From assembly GCA_963640745.1 (NCBI GenBank), contig CAVIBB010000023.1:1-22089 (forward strand): 22,089 nucleotides of DNA. Direction: 5' to 3'. Positions 1 through 9,188 of this stretch are shown here, piece after piece. Origin of the DNA: Paratractidigestivibacter sp963640745 (GTDB lineage Bacteria; Actinomycetota; Coriobacteriia; Coriobacteriales; Atopobiaceae). Positions within the stretch are counted from its first letter, which is position 1; every line of letters starts with the position of its first letter. The notes beneath the pieces are model-generated. The model ran no database searches and was not told where the DNA came from. It saw nothing but the letters and a program-made list of their open reading frames with translations. Made by a program: the position numbers and the translations under genes.

Positions 1-368
1 TCTGTATGGTCTACAAGCTCTTTTGCGAGCAGATAGTCAGTGGGTTCCTCGGCGCCGACGCTTCGGCCACGGCAATGTCGGTCGGCGTCGATTACATGCG
101 TTTCGTCGGCTGGTGCTATGCGCTTATCGGCCTCAAGAACGTCGCCGACGGCATGCTCCGCGGTCTCGGCGACACGCGCATCTTTACCTGGGCGAACATC
201 ATCAACCTCGGCCTGCGCGTCGGGCTCGCGCATCTTCTTGCCCCCACCTTCGGGGTAGCGGCCACGTGGCGGGTCGTGCCGCTCGGCTGGTTTATCAACT
301 TCGCGATATCCCATGCCGGTGTCATGGCTTGGAAGCGCGGCGTGCTCGACCTCGCCGACCGCGCCTAA
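1..368 (+). CDS. MATE-family efflux transporter, C-terminal fragment
   Basis: The reading frame is open from the left edge, so only the last 120 or so residues are seen. They form a hydrophobic protein with several probable membrane helices. The segment LRGLGDTRIFTWANIINLGL resembles the conserved stretch in the C-terminal half of MATE-type multidrug/Na+ antiporters, where a GDTR motif precedes a helix with a paired Asn. Such proteins export cationic drugs or metabolites across the inner membrane using an ion gradient. The ATG at position 6 is internal, not the start, because the frame continues upstream. The gene converges on valS across 361 bases. Family assignment is good; the substrate cannot be inferred. 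Confidence 0.8.
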   Translation, partial: CMVYKLFCEQIVSGFLGADASATAMSVGVDYMRFVGWCYALIGLKNVADGMLRGLGDTRIFTWANIINLGLRVGLAHLLAPTFGVAATWRVVPLGWFINFAISHAGVMAWKRGVLDLADRA

Positions 369-395
369 GGCAGCGCGCCCTGGATGCGCCCCGCA

Positions 396-538
396 CAGTA
401 ATGGCCTCGGCCATTCAGCCCCAAAACCACACCGCCCAGTAACGGATAAGCCCAATCCGCCCCATTAAGACGCCGCCCAGTAACGTGGGGTTACTGGGCG
501 GCGCAAAACTAGGGCGCCGAGAAGCACCGCATTACTGG
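396..538. repeat. Cluster of five CAGTAA-containing repeats, including a perfect hairpin
   Basis: The motif CAGTAA(C/T)G occurs at 396-403, 437-444 and 479-485 on the plus strand and inverted at 490-496 and 531-537. Two copies share the longer form CCGCCCAGTAACG (432-444 and 473-485). Copies three and four face each other and make a perfect 14-bp hairpin (arms 471-484 and 490-503, loop GTGGG). A separate palindrome, AATGGCC-TC-GGCCATT, lies at 400-415. No T-run follows the hairpin, so it is a poor intrinsic terminator. It could be a protein-binding array or a degenerate repeat element. Confidence 0.55.
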
Positions 539-642
539 ATGACGCGATTTCAGGGCCGCCTTACCCCGCGGGAGCCTATCACCACCCAGCCCCGACCAAC
601 GCGCACGCGCCTACCGAAGCGATTACGCAACAGAGAAAGCGC

Positions 643-705
643 CCCCGGTTCTCTCAACCGCAGCTCCGAACGAACGGAGCTGCTTAAGCGCTAAGAGAAC
701 CGGGG
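643..705 (-). terminator. Nested palindrome downstream of valS, probable terminator or REP-like element
   Basis: Outer arms CCCCGGTTCTCT (643-654) and AGAGAACCGGGG (694-705) are perfectly complementary. They enclose a second perfect hairpin, GCAGCTCCG (660-668) with CGGAGCTGC (675-683). The structure begins 25 bases after the valS stop and, on the minus strand, is followed by a moderately T-rich CGCTTTCTCTG. Termination of valS is plausible, but the nested form and the GGGGACG edge also resemble repetitive extragenic palindromes. Confidence 0.55.
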
Positions 706-729
706 ACGTCAAGTTATTGCGAGTCGATC

Positions 730-3417
<2,688 letters not shown>

Positions 3418-3465
3418 GGCTGACTCCTTGCGTGACACGCTTTGTGGCAATAAGCACTGAATGCA

Positions 3466-3489
3466 GGTATAACAATCGATTAGGATACC
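3466..3489. promoter_or_regulatory. Operator-like dyad between divergent valS and tatD-like genes
   Basis: The 24 bases read GGTAT-N3-AATCGATT-N3-ATACC, symmetric at 18 of 24 positions. The two half sites overlap candidate -10 boxes facing opposite ways: TATAAC on the plus strand (3468-3473) and TATCCT on the minus strand (3487-3482). This would place divergent promoters face to face. No convincing -35 boxes accompany them. The dyad may be a regulator site or only the by-product of two opposed -10 elements. Confidence 0.45.
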
Positions 3490-3517
3490 ACGGCCCTGTA
3501 CGGAAAGGACCCGCAGC

Positions 3518-4261
3518 ATGGAGGCCCCGCGCTACTTCGACGCACACGCGCACATGAGCTGGTACGAGCAACCGGCTGCGGCCATGGCGGCCTGCGCGCG
3601 ACTCGGCCTCGGGGGCATCTGCTGCACGGTCGACGCGGACGACTTCAGGACGGTCTCGCGCCCGGCCGCGCCCGCCAGGGACGCCTGGCGCGTCGCCGCG
3701 GGGCTGCACCCCTGGTGGGCGCAGGAGGCGGACCTCGAGGCCGCGGTGGAGCTTGCCCGCGCTTCTTCCTATGTCGGCGAGATCGGGCTCGACTTCGGCA
3801 AGAAGCACGCACGCACGAGCGAAGAGCAGCTCAAGGCCTTCGAGGCGATCTGCTCGGCCGCCCCAGAGGGCGCCGCCCTCTCCATCCACAGCGTCGCCGC
3901 CGCGGGAACCGTGCTCGACGTGCTCGGCCGCACCGGGGCCCTCGCGCGCTGCCGATGCGTCTTTCACTGGTTCTCCGGCACCTCCGACGAGCTCGGGCGC
4001 GCGCGGGACGCCGGCTGCTGGTTCTCGCTCGGCGAGCGCTCGCTCGCGACGAGGCGCGGACGCGAGTACGCGAGGCAGATCCCCGCGCGACGCATCCTCA
4101 CGGAAACCGACCTGCCCGATGGCCCCGGCACTCCCGTCGATGCCGAGGCCCATCTAGGCTCAATACAGCGTGCCCTGGAGGGAATCGCGCAGGCCCGCGG
4201 CGCCGACGTCGAGGAGACGCGCGCGCTCGTCCTCGCAAACTCGCTCGAGCTCCTCTGTTAG
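3518..4261 (+). CDS. TatD-family metal-dependent hydrolase
   Basis: The 247-residue protein belongs to the TatD family of cytoplasmic metal-dependent nucleases on an amidohydrolase-like TIM barrel. All expected ligands are visible: H10 and H12 in FDAHAH, E88 in GEIGLDF, H123 in SIHS, H149 in HWFSG, and E195/D197 in LTETDLP. The family motif GLHPWW (62-67) is also present. The length is close to the usual 255-265. AAAGGA precedes the ATG at a suitable distance. It diverges from valS. TatD proteins are linked to 3'-5' DNA or RNA processing, but this is a divergent member and its exact substrate is uncertain. Confidence 0.88.
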   Translation: MEAPRYFDAHAHMSWYEQPAAAMAACARLGLGGICCTVDADDFRTVSRPAAPARDAWRVAAGLHPWWAQEADLEAAVELARASSYVGEIGLDFGKKHARTSEEQLKAFEAICSAAPEGAALSIHSVAAAGTVLDVLGRTGALARCRCVFHWFSGTSDELGRARDAGCWFSLGERSLATRRGREYARQIPARRILTETDLPDGPGTPVDAEAHLGSIQRALEGIAQARGADVEETRALVLANSLELLC

Positions 4262-4360
4262 CTCTGTTGGGTTGGCGGACATCCGCCCAAAAACGACACG
4301 CGCGGCCCCGCGGGTGGTAAAGTCTACCTACCGACCAGCGATCAAACAGAGGGCAAAGCT

Positions 4361-5500
4361 TTGATCAAGCACCTTAGAATGCCTCTTCATAAGGCAGAAA
4401 CGGCGAACGCGCCGCTCTCCCACACCATGCTCGCGATGAGCTCGACCGAGCTCGACCTGCCCCTTGACGACGTCGTCATCGTGTTCGCGTGCAGCGAGAA
4501 CTTCGTCCCGTATCTCTCCGTGGCCACGCAGTCCATCGTGGACAACGCGAGCGAGAGCCGCCGCTACGACATAATCGTCCTCACGCGCGACCTCTCCCCC
4601 ACCAGCATGATCACGCTGTCGCGCCAGACCAAGGGCGCGAACGTCGGCATCGGTTTCCTCGACGTGGACGCCGCGCTGGGCGACATCAAGCTCCCCCACC
4701 ACGGCCACTTCCGGCCGGAGACGTATTTCCGCCTGCTCGCTCCTCAGCTGCTCCCCAATGTGGACAAGGCCATCTATCTCGACTCGGACCTTATCGTCAA
4801 CGCCGACGTGGCCGAGCTCTACGACATCGACGTGGAGGGCTATAAGCTCGGCGCCACGCGCGACGCCGACACCATCGGCCAGATCGACGGCTACGACCAG
4901 ACCGTGGGGCCGTATCTGCACGACGAGCTCGGCATGGACGACCCGCACGATTACTTCCAGGCGGGCGTGCTGCTCATGAACCTGGCGGAGCTGCGCCGCA
5001 CCATCACGCCCGAGGAGTTCCTGCGCATCAGCACCGAGCGCATGTGGCGCTGGCTTGACCAGGACGTGCTCAACAAGGTCGTCAACGGCGAGTACGTGCG
5101 CATCCCCATGAACTGGAACTACCTCATGGACTGGCAGCACCTTCGGCGCACGCACATCGTGGCCAATGCGCCGGCGGACGTGCGGGCCGAGTACGAGGCC
5201 GCGCGCCTCGACCCGAAGATCGTGCACTTCGCGGGGCCGGACAACCGGCCGTGGCTCTACCCCGACGCCGACGGCGCCGAGCTGTTCTGGGGCTACGCCA
5301 GGCGTTCCCCTTACCTGGAGGAGATCCGCGCCCAGCTCGAGGATTCACGCGCGACGGCCAAGGGGCTCGCGAAGCGCGCGCAGGTCATCGCCCTGTACAA
5401 GGGCATCATGCCGGCATTCGACAAGCTCTGTCCCGGCGGCAGCAAGAGGCGAACGGCGGTTATCAAGACATATATGAAGCTCGGCGGCAGCAACCTGTAG
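4361..5500 (+). CDS. Family 8 glycosyltransferase
   Basis: This is a GT8-type retaining glycosyltransferase, which moves a sugar from a nucleotide-sugar donor to a glycan or lipid acceptor. Evidence: a Rossmann-like start (VVIVFACSENFVPYLSVA), the metal/donor-binding DxD in YLDSDLIVN (D141-S142-D143), FQAGVLLMNL in mid-protein, and the C-terminal HFAGPDNRPW (289-298) matching the GT8 pattern HxxGxxKPW. There is no signal peptide; the C-terminus is basic, suiting a peripheral membrane enzyme. The frame opens with TTG at 4361, seven bases after GAGGG, which I prefer; ATG at 4379 is an alternative (373 residues). No other glycan genes flank it, so the acceptor is unknown. Confidence 0.88.
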   Translation: MIKHLRMPLHKAETANAPLSHTMLAMSSTELDLPLDDVVIVFACSENFVPYLSVATQSIVDNASESRRYDIIVLTRDLSPTSMITLSRQTKGANVGIGFLDVDAALGDIKLPHHGHFRPETYFRLLAPQLLPNVDKAIYLDSDLIVNADVAELYDIDVEGYKLGATRDADTIGQIDGYDQTVGPYLHDELGMDDPHDYFQAGVLLMNLAELRRTITPEEFLRISTERMWRWLDQDVLNKVVNGEYVRIPMNWNYLMDWQHLRRTHIVANAPADVRAEYEAARLDPKIVHFAGPDNRPWLYPDADGAELFWGYARRSPYLEEIRAQLEDSRATAKGLAKRAQVIALYKGIMPAFDKLCPGGSKRRTAVIKTYMKLGGSNL

Positions 5501-5563
5501 CGCCTCGGGTTTCTACTACAGCAAGCACTTACAAGGTCTGCGCCCTGGCAGGAGGTGAACCGA

Positions 5564-5635
5564 ATGAGCCAGTTCTTAGCGGCTTTCGTCGCGGCCGTGA
5601 TTGTCGCGGCCGTCCGCGAGCTCTTCCGCAAGTAA
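5564..5635 (+). CDS. 23-residue hydrophobic microprotein
   Basis: A near-perfect Shine-Dalgarno, AGGAGGTG at 5550-5557, sits six bases before ATG 5564. The frame encodes 23 residues ending at TAA 5635. Residues 4-17 are almost all Ala, Val, Ile, Leu or Phe, one short membrane helix, followed by the charged tail RELFRK. That shape matches small membrane proteins such as type I toxin peptides, holin-like peptides or regulatory subunits. It lies 63 bases after the glycosyltransferase stop and could be co-transcribed with it. I recognise no named family. The ribosome binding site is the main reason to call it real. Confidence 0.6.
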   Translation: MSQFLAAFVAAVIVAAVRELFRK

Positions 5636-5742
5636 CCCCAAACGCAAGCGACGCAAAGCGCGCAAGCAACGCCTAAAGAGGCGATTCCATTGCGAAGAGT
5701 AAAGCGCGTGACCGTCTTCGTTGTCTTCGAGGCTAAACGGCA

Positions 5743-5789
5743 GGGGACGCGCCCGGGCCAAACCAAAACCAGTGCCCGGACGCGTCCCC
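5743..5789. repeat. Long GC-rich palindrome between converging genes
   Basis: Arms at 5743-5758 (GGGGACGCGCCCGGGC) and 5774-5789 (GCCCGGACGCGTCCCC) pair at 15 of 16 positions around a 15-base loop. The palindrome begins 10 bases beyond the stop of the minus-strand kinase gene and lies downstream of the plus-strand microprotein. It could therefore act as a terminator for either side, although neither flank has a clean T-run. The GGGGACG core recurs in two other intergenic palindromes of the window (643-705 and 8302-8326). Confidence 0.6.
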
Positions 5790-5798
5790 CGCTCACCG

Positions 5799-7028
5799 TT
5801 AGAAAACGCCGCCAAGGGCGCCCGCCATCATGACGACGACCAGCGAGGCCACCATCACGACAACGCATGCGATACGTTGGACGCGCAAGGGCGCTTTTGC
5901 CGGCGTCGGAAACCTCCGCATAAAGCGACGCTTGTCAAAGAGAAGCCAGAACGCTGCCAAGGCGCTCAGCGGTAGCCAAAAGAGGAACTCGAGGCCTAAG
6001 TACCAAGTGGGATAGCTCTGGTTCGACGACGTCGGCAAGACGAAATTGCCCACACAAGCGCAGAGAAATACGGCCAGCGAGGCCACAAGACAGACATTCC
6101 ACGCCCGGCCCAAAGAATCGCGAATGCCCAGAAGACGGAAGCCTCTTGCAGGGACATTGCAAGACGCGGGATACCCGTCGACCGCCGCTGCCAGCTCCGT
6201 CGCACTCGCGTAACGTGCCTCGGGGTCGAAACTCATTGCCCTTGCCACAACTGAACCCAGCTCAGGCGGCACATCTGTGCGCGCGACAAGCTGCGCTGCG
6301 GTCTTGCCAGGCTCAGGATCCTCGCCGGTGAGACAAAAGTACAGTACGGCCCCTAAGGCATAGACATCGCTTCTCACGTCCGTCTGCCCAAAACCAAACT
6401 GCTCGGGCGGAGCATAGGCGCGCGTGCCGAGACGGGCAGTATCCGCCTCCGCGCCCTCACGCCAGGTACGGGCGATGCCCAGGTCGATCAAGACGTAGGT
6501 GCGCGGGATACCGCCCCTGCCACCCACGACCATAACGTTGGCCGGCTTTAGGTCGCGGTGAATCACCGGCGCATCCTGCCCCAGCCCATCGTGCAACACC
6601 TCTACCGCAGCCGCGATCTGCGTCACTGCCTCGCAAGCAAGCTCCGGGCCGGGCCCCATCTTAACCACAAGCTCTTCCAGCGTCTGTCCGTCGAGCCACT
6701 CCATGACAACATTGACGTGCTGCCCGTCGCACCAGCAGTCGGCGACCCGTGGCAGGTTAGGACAGCGAAGGCCGTTCCGCTGAGCTAGAAACAACTGCTC
6801 ATAGGCGCGACCCAAACCGCTCTCTGCCTCGATATGCTTTGCAACGAAGGGACCCAGCTCGCCGCTTTCACCCTCAAAGACGACCTTCTCGGTCACCTCG
6901 AAATCTGAGAGCTTAAGCACGTCAAGCACGCGATAGCCACCTGACCTCCCGCAAGAGGCCAGGTGGCTCATGAGCTGTTCGTCGAACGCGTCGTCCGTGC
7001 TCACGCTGTGTGTCTCGTCGAATTCCAT
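5799..7028 (-). CDS. Membrane-anchored Ser/Thr protein kinase with three C-terminal helices
   Basis: The 409-residue protein has an N-terminal Hanks-type kinase domain: VAIK-like lysine K64 (FVAKHI), probable helix-C glutamate E77, catalytic loop HRDLKPAN (157-164), metal-binding DLG (182-184, in place of DFG) and PPE (207-209, in place of APE) in GTRAYAPPEQFG. The glycine-rich loop is poorly conserved (VFEGESGELG). After about residue 300 come three hydrophobic helices (about 311-331, 342-364, 386-406) with a basic loop, KRRFMRRF, between the last two. There are no PASTA or other sensor repeats, unlike PknB. The ribosome binding site is weak. It follows the XRE-type gene by 45 bases on the same strand, so sensing may lie in a partner protein. 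Confidence 0.88.
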   Translation of the reverse strand: MEFDETHSVSTDDAFDEQLMSHLASCGRSGGYRVLDVLKLSDFEVTEKVVFEGESGELGPFVAKHIEAESGLGRAYEQLFLAQRNGLRCPNLPRVADCWCDGQHVNVVMEWLDGQTLEELVVKMGPGPELACEAVTQIAAAVEVLHDGLGQDAPVIHRDLKPANVMVVGGRGGIPRTYVLIDLGIARTWREGAEADTARLGTRAYAPPEQFGFGQTDVRSDVYALGAVLYFCLTGEDPEPGKTAAQLVARTDVPPELGSVVARAMSFDPEARYASATELAAAVDGYPASCNVPARGFRLLGIRDSLGRAWNVCLVASLAVFLCACVGNFVLPTSSNQSYPTWYLGLEFLFWLPLSALAAFWLLFDKRRFMRRFPTPAKAPLRVQRIACVVVMVASLVVVMMAGALGGVF

Positions 7029-7073
7029 GCCCGCAATGATAGACCAGCCAAGGCGGTTGGGCCGCCGCGGCCC

Positions 7074-7496
7074 CTAACAGATGGTCTTCTCCCCAAAGCG
7101 ATAAAGCTCCTCGTTGACCTTCTGCAGGGAGCAGCCGCGGTCGATACAGAAAATGATGATGGCATCGCGGCGGTCCTTGCAGTCGAGCCGACTCACTCCC
7201 GCCGCCGTCAGGGCCCGGTTGGTCTCGCGCAGGGTGAGGGCCATCGCAAAGGCGATCTGCAGCACCTTATCGCGGGACGGATGGCGCGCGCCGGTGAATA
7301 TTTGGTAGCCGAACGTCTCGTTGAGGTCGGCCATACGCACGACGCGGACTCGCTCAAGGCCCTTTTCGGCAAGAAGAAACTGCAGGTAGGAAGCCAAGTC
7401 AGTTGCCGGAAAATCATGGCTATCGACGAAGCTGTCAATGCTCGGGGAATCTAGCAGCTCACCTAAGAGCTCCTCGGTCAGTTTCTTTGTCGCCAT
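7074..7496 (-). CDS. Small XRE/HTH-type protein paired with the kinase
   Basis: The 140-residue protein carries a central helix-turn-helix-like segment, about residues 34-100. Its GYQIFTGARHPSRDKVL resembles the recognition region of XRE-type regulators, in which Y-x-x-x-(S/T)-G-x-R-x-P-S-R-D-K is typical. A conserved-looking C-terminal part follows (RRDAIIIFCIDRG...VNEELYRFGEK). I recall similar proteins next to Ser/Thr kinases in gut Firmicutes and Actinobacteria. The ATG at 7496 is preferred because AAGGTG lies six bases upstream; GTG 7505 lacks a site. It lies between the DUF4352-like gene (48-base gap) and the kinase gene (45-base gap). It might be a DNA-binding regulator or a kinase substrate; neither is proven by sequence. 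Confidence 0.7.
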   Translation of the reverse strand: MATKKLTEELLGELLDSPSIDSFVDSHDFPATDLASYLQFLLAEKGLERVRVVRMADLNETFGYQIFTGARHPSRDKVLQIAFAMALTLRETNRALTAAGVSRLDCKDRRDAIIIFCIDRGCSLQKVNEELYRFGEKTIC

Positions 7497-7544
7497 GTGA
7501 TTCACCTTGCATCCATCTACGCGCCGGAAGCCACCCGTCTCATC

Positions 7545-8105
7545 TTATGCAAGCTGCCAGCTGGCCGTCGCGGTCTTGTCGATGATGCTGCCGAAGTAGA
7601 GCGCGCGGGAGAGGTCGCCCTTGAAGTAAATATTGCCCGAGACAGTACCGCCCTTGGCCAAGGTTCCGGAGGACAGCTCGTCGGAAGCGTCGCTGTAGTA
7701 GGTCGTGGACTGCTGGGCGCCGTTGGCATCCTCGCCCTTCCAGTCGTAGACGTTGTAGCTCGCGCCTTCGTCGCCGTTGTTGACGTAGGTAACGTGGATA
7801 CCGGTGACGACAGAACCATCGTAGTTGGAAAGCCCGGCCTCGACGGAATCAACGGTCACGGAAATACCGTTGGTAAGGGTGACGGTAGTACCGACGGCAA
7901 GGTTCTCGGTAGACTCCTCCTTCTGCTCGTTTGTGCCGGCACCATCGGCGCTCGTGGCCTGTTCGGCGCTTTGCTGAGAGGAGCTCACGGGCTCCGTTGT
8001 CGTCGCCTTTTTGGTGCCCGAACCACCTGCGACGGCCGCGATAACCAGCACTACGATAACGATGATCACGATTTTGCCGATGGGCTTCTTTCCTTCTTTG
8101 GCCAT
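7545..8105 (-). CDS. Membrane-anchored DUF4352-like extracellular protein
   Basis: The 186-residue protein starts with a basic stretch and one membrane helix (about residues 9-27, rich in Ile and Val). A low-complexity Ser/Thr/Gln/Glu linker follows to about residue 67, then a beta-rich domain. The pattern VGTTVTLTNGISVTVDSVE, a central VTYVNNGDE and the closing GNIYFKGDL...ASWQL match DUF4352-type immunoglobulin-like domains of secreted proteins. There is no lipobox cysteine, so it is likely an uncleaved anchor with the domain outside. AAGGGG precedes the ATG closely. It is the first gene of the putative operon with the XRE-type and kinase genes and could be the extracellular sensor or effector. 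That role is inference. Confidence 0.75.
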   Translation of the reverse strand: MAKEGKKPIGKIVIIVIVVLVIAAVAGGSGTKKATTTEPVSSSQQSAEQATSADGAGTNEQKEESTENLAVGTTVTLTNGISVTVDSVEAGLSNYDGSVVTGIHVTYVNNGDEGASYNVYDWKGEDANGAQQSTTYYSDASDELSSGTLAKGGTVSGNIYFKGDLSRALYFGSIIDKTATASWQLA

Positions 8106-8301
8106 ACATTCCCCTTAAGTCGAATTGCCGGCGATACAGCCGGTGGCCCACATAATGGCCCTCGACACGAAGGATTTCATTAGCTACCCGCTAAGGTCGA
8201 TGGGCTTGAACTGAGAGCAGGGTGTCATAAAAAGGAGCGCCGAATCGGATAGAGCTCGCCGTTGTCCTTAAATTGCACTCCTTCAAATGCCCTTACGGAG
8301 A

Positions 8302-8326
8302 TGAACGGGGATACGTCCCCTGTTCA
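8302..8326. repeat. REP-like palindrome upstream of crcB
   Basis: The 25 bases read TGAAC-GGGGA-TACG-TCCCC-T-GTTCA, a complete dyad except for one bulged T. The palindrome lies 53 bases before the crcB start, in the divergent region shared with the DUF4352-like operon. Its GGGGA/TCCCC core matches the other palindromes of this window, so a dispersed repeat is more likely than a dedicated crcB operator. Confidence 0.5.
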
Positions 8327-8378
8327 CCTGCCGGTAGAATTATGCGAGACGAAATCGATAAGAGCGGGAGGGATAAAC

Positions 8379-8747
8379 ATGGAGGCCATCGCGGTTGCCT
8401 TGGGTGGGGCGCTAGGGAGTTTGGGGCGTTGGGGCATCGGCGGCGTTATGCGCGCAATGCTGCCCGGGCTGCCGGCTGGCACCTTTATCGCCAACGTTTT
8501 GGCCGGCATCGTCATCGGCGCCGCCTCGAACCTCGGCGCCGCAATCGACTTGGACCCAAACGTTAGGTCGTTCGTGACCGTCGGGCTCTGCGGCGGGCTC
8601 TCAACGTTCTCGACCTTCTCGAACGAGACGTTCACCCTTATAGATACAGGAAACATACTGGGCGCGACGCTCAACATCGTATCCAACGTGGGCGCCTGCC
8701 TGCTCGCTGTTTGGCTCGGCCGACGCCTCGGCGCCGCGGTGGCGTAA
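8379..8747 (+). CDS. crcB: Fluoride channel CrcB/Fluc
   Basis: This small membrane protein exports fluoride by forming a dual-topology dimer in the cytoplasmic membrane. From ATG 8379 the protein has 122 residues, the usual size, with four hydrophobic segments. Family motifs are clear: GGALGSLGRWG (9-19), GTFIANVLAG (34-43) with the conserved Asn, and GLCGGLSTFSTFSNE (69-83) with the Ser/Thr/Phe-box lining the pore. GGGAGGG precedes the chosen start by a few bases; in-frame codons further upstream lack such a site. I searched for the fluoride riboswitch that often precedes crcB and found no match. No second crcB lies beside it, so it may act as a homodimer or have a partner elsewhere. Confidence 0.93.
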   Translation: MEAIAVALGGALGSLGRWGIGGVMRAMLPGLPAGTFIANVLAGIVIGAASNLGAAIDLDPNVRSFVTVGLCGGLSTFSTFSNETFTLIDTGNILGATLNIVSNVGACLLAVWLGRRLGAAVA

Positions 8748-8811
8748 AGCGACCTGCACCTTGGATAAAGCCCGCCCCGATAAGGCCAGGCAAGGTGATT
8801 GCAGTAGCCAA

Positions 8812-9006
8812 TTACACGTTAACGAGTTGATGACCACCCCTGATGCCTCGTAAATGATGCTGCGTGATCAAAAAATCGAGATTCTGCTTGGATTTTCCGG
8901 CGCTTAAGAGGTTGTCGGGGTATGTTTTCGGAACTGAAGTAATCTCAACCCGACGTTTGCCCAGTTGATACATCAAGTCTTTTGCATATATTTTCAAATA
9001 TGGCAC
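8812..9006 (-). CDS. Unidentified 64-codon ORF in an AT-richer island
   Basis: From GTG 9006 the frame encodes 64 residues, rich in Lys, Leu and His, without a membrane segment or motif I recognise. There is no ribosome binding site, and an in-frame TGA lies three codons upstream. Codons such as TTA, ATA and AAA are commoner than in neighbouring genes. A hairpin (TTTGTG/CACAAA, 9022-9037) lies just upstream on the same strand. It may be a remnant of an acquired gene or a chance ORF. The rest of 8748-9188 holds only the clpX terminator. Confidence 0.25.
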   Translation of the reverse strand: MPYLKIYAKDLMYQLGKRRVEITSVPKTYPDNLLSAGKSKQNLDFLITQHHLRGIRGGHQLVNV

Positions 9007-9079
9007 GCAGAATCAAAGATTTTTGTGCAAGCACAAAGTCGCTTGTCTCATCAGAGACGTCATGAGCCCCAAACAACGT

Positions 9080-9122
9080 AAAAGCCCCGCCCCATATGAC
9101 ATCAAAGCATACGGGACGGGGC
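9080..9122 (-). terminator. Intrinsic terminator of clpX
   Basis: On the minus strand, two 15-base arms (9108-9122 and 9084-9098) pair with a few G-U wobbles around a 9-base loop and are followed by TTTT at 9083-9080. It lies 66 bases past the clpX stop and closes the tig-clpP-clpX block. Confidence 0.8.
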
Positions 9123-9188
9123 AATTGAGTGAAACAGACACGCGATGGGCCGGGGCGGTTCTTCTCCCCCGCTTCGCGGCGCCGAATC

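Noticed and set aside
485..694. A 69-codon ORF between the MATE-type gene and valS
   Set aside because: It overlaps two palindromes, is Arg/Pro-rich and has no ribosome binding site.
3418..3517. Possible T-box leader for valS
   Set aside because: Only 100 bases separate it from the divergent gene, and no T-box core or terminator is present.
4274..4287. GGCGGA-CA-TCCGCC hairpin after the tatD-like gene
   Set aside because: It is a two-base loop with no T-run on either strand, so it is not supported as a terminator.
8200..8378. Possible fluoride riboswitch before crcB
   Set aside because: The conserved riboswitch core sequences are not found; only a REP-like palindrome is present.
8262..8378. 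N-terminal extension of crcB by 39 codons
   Set aside because: The family starts at ATG 8379, which has a good ribosome binding site; the extension runs through a palindrome.
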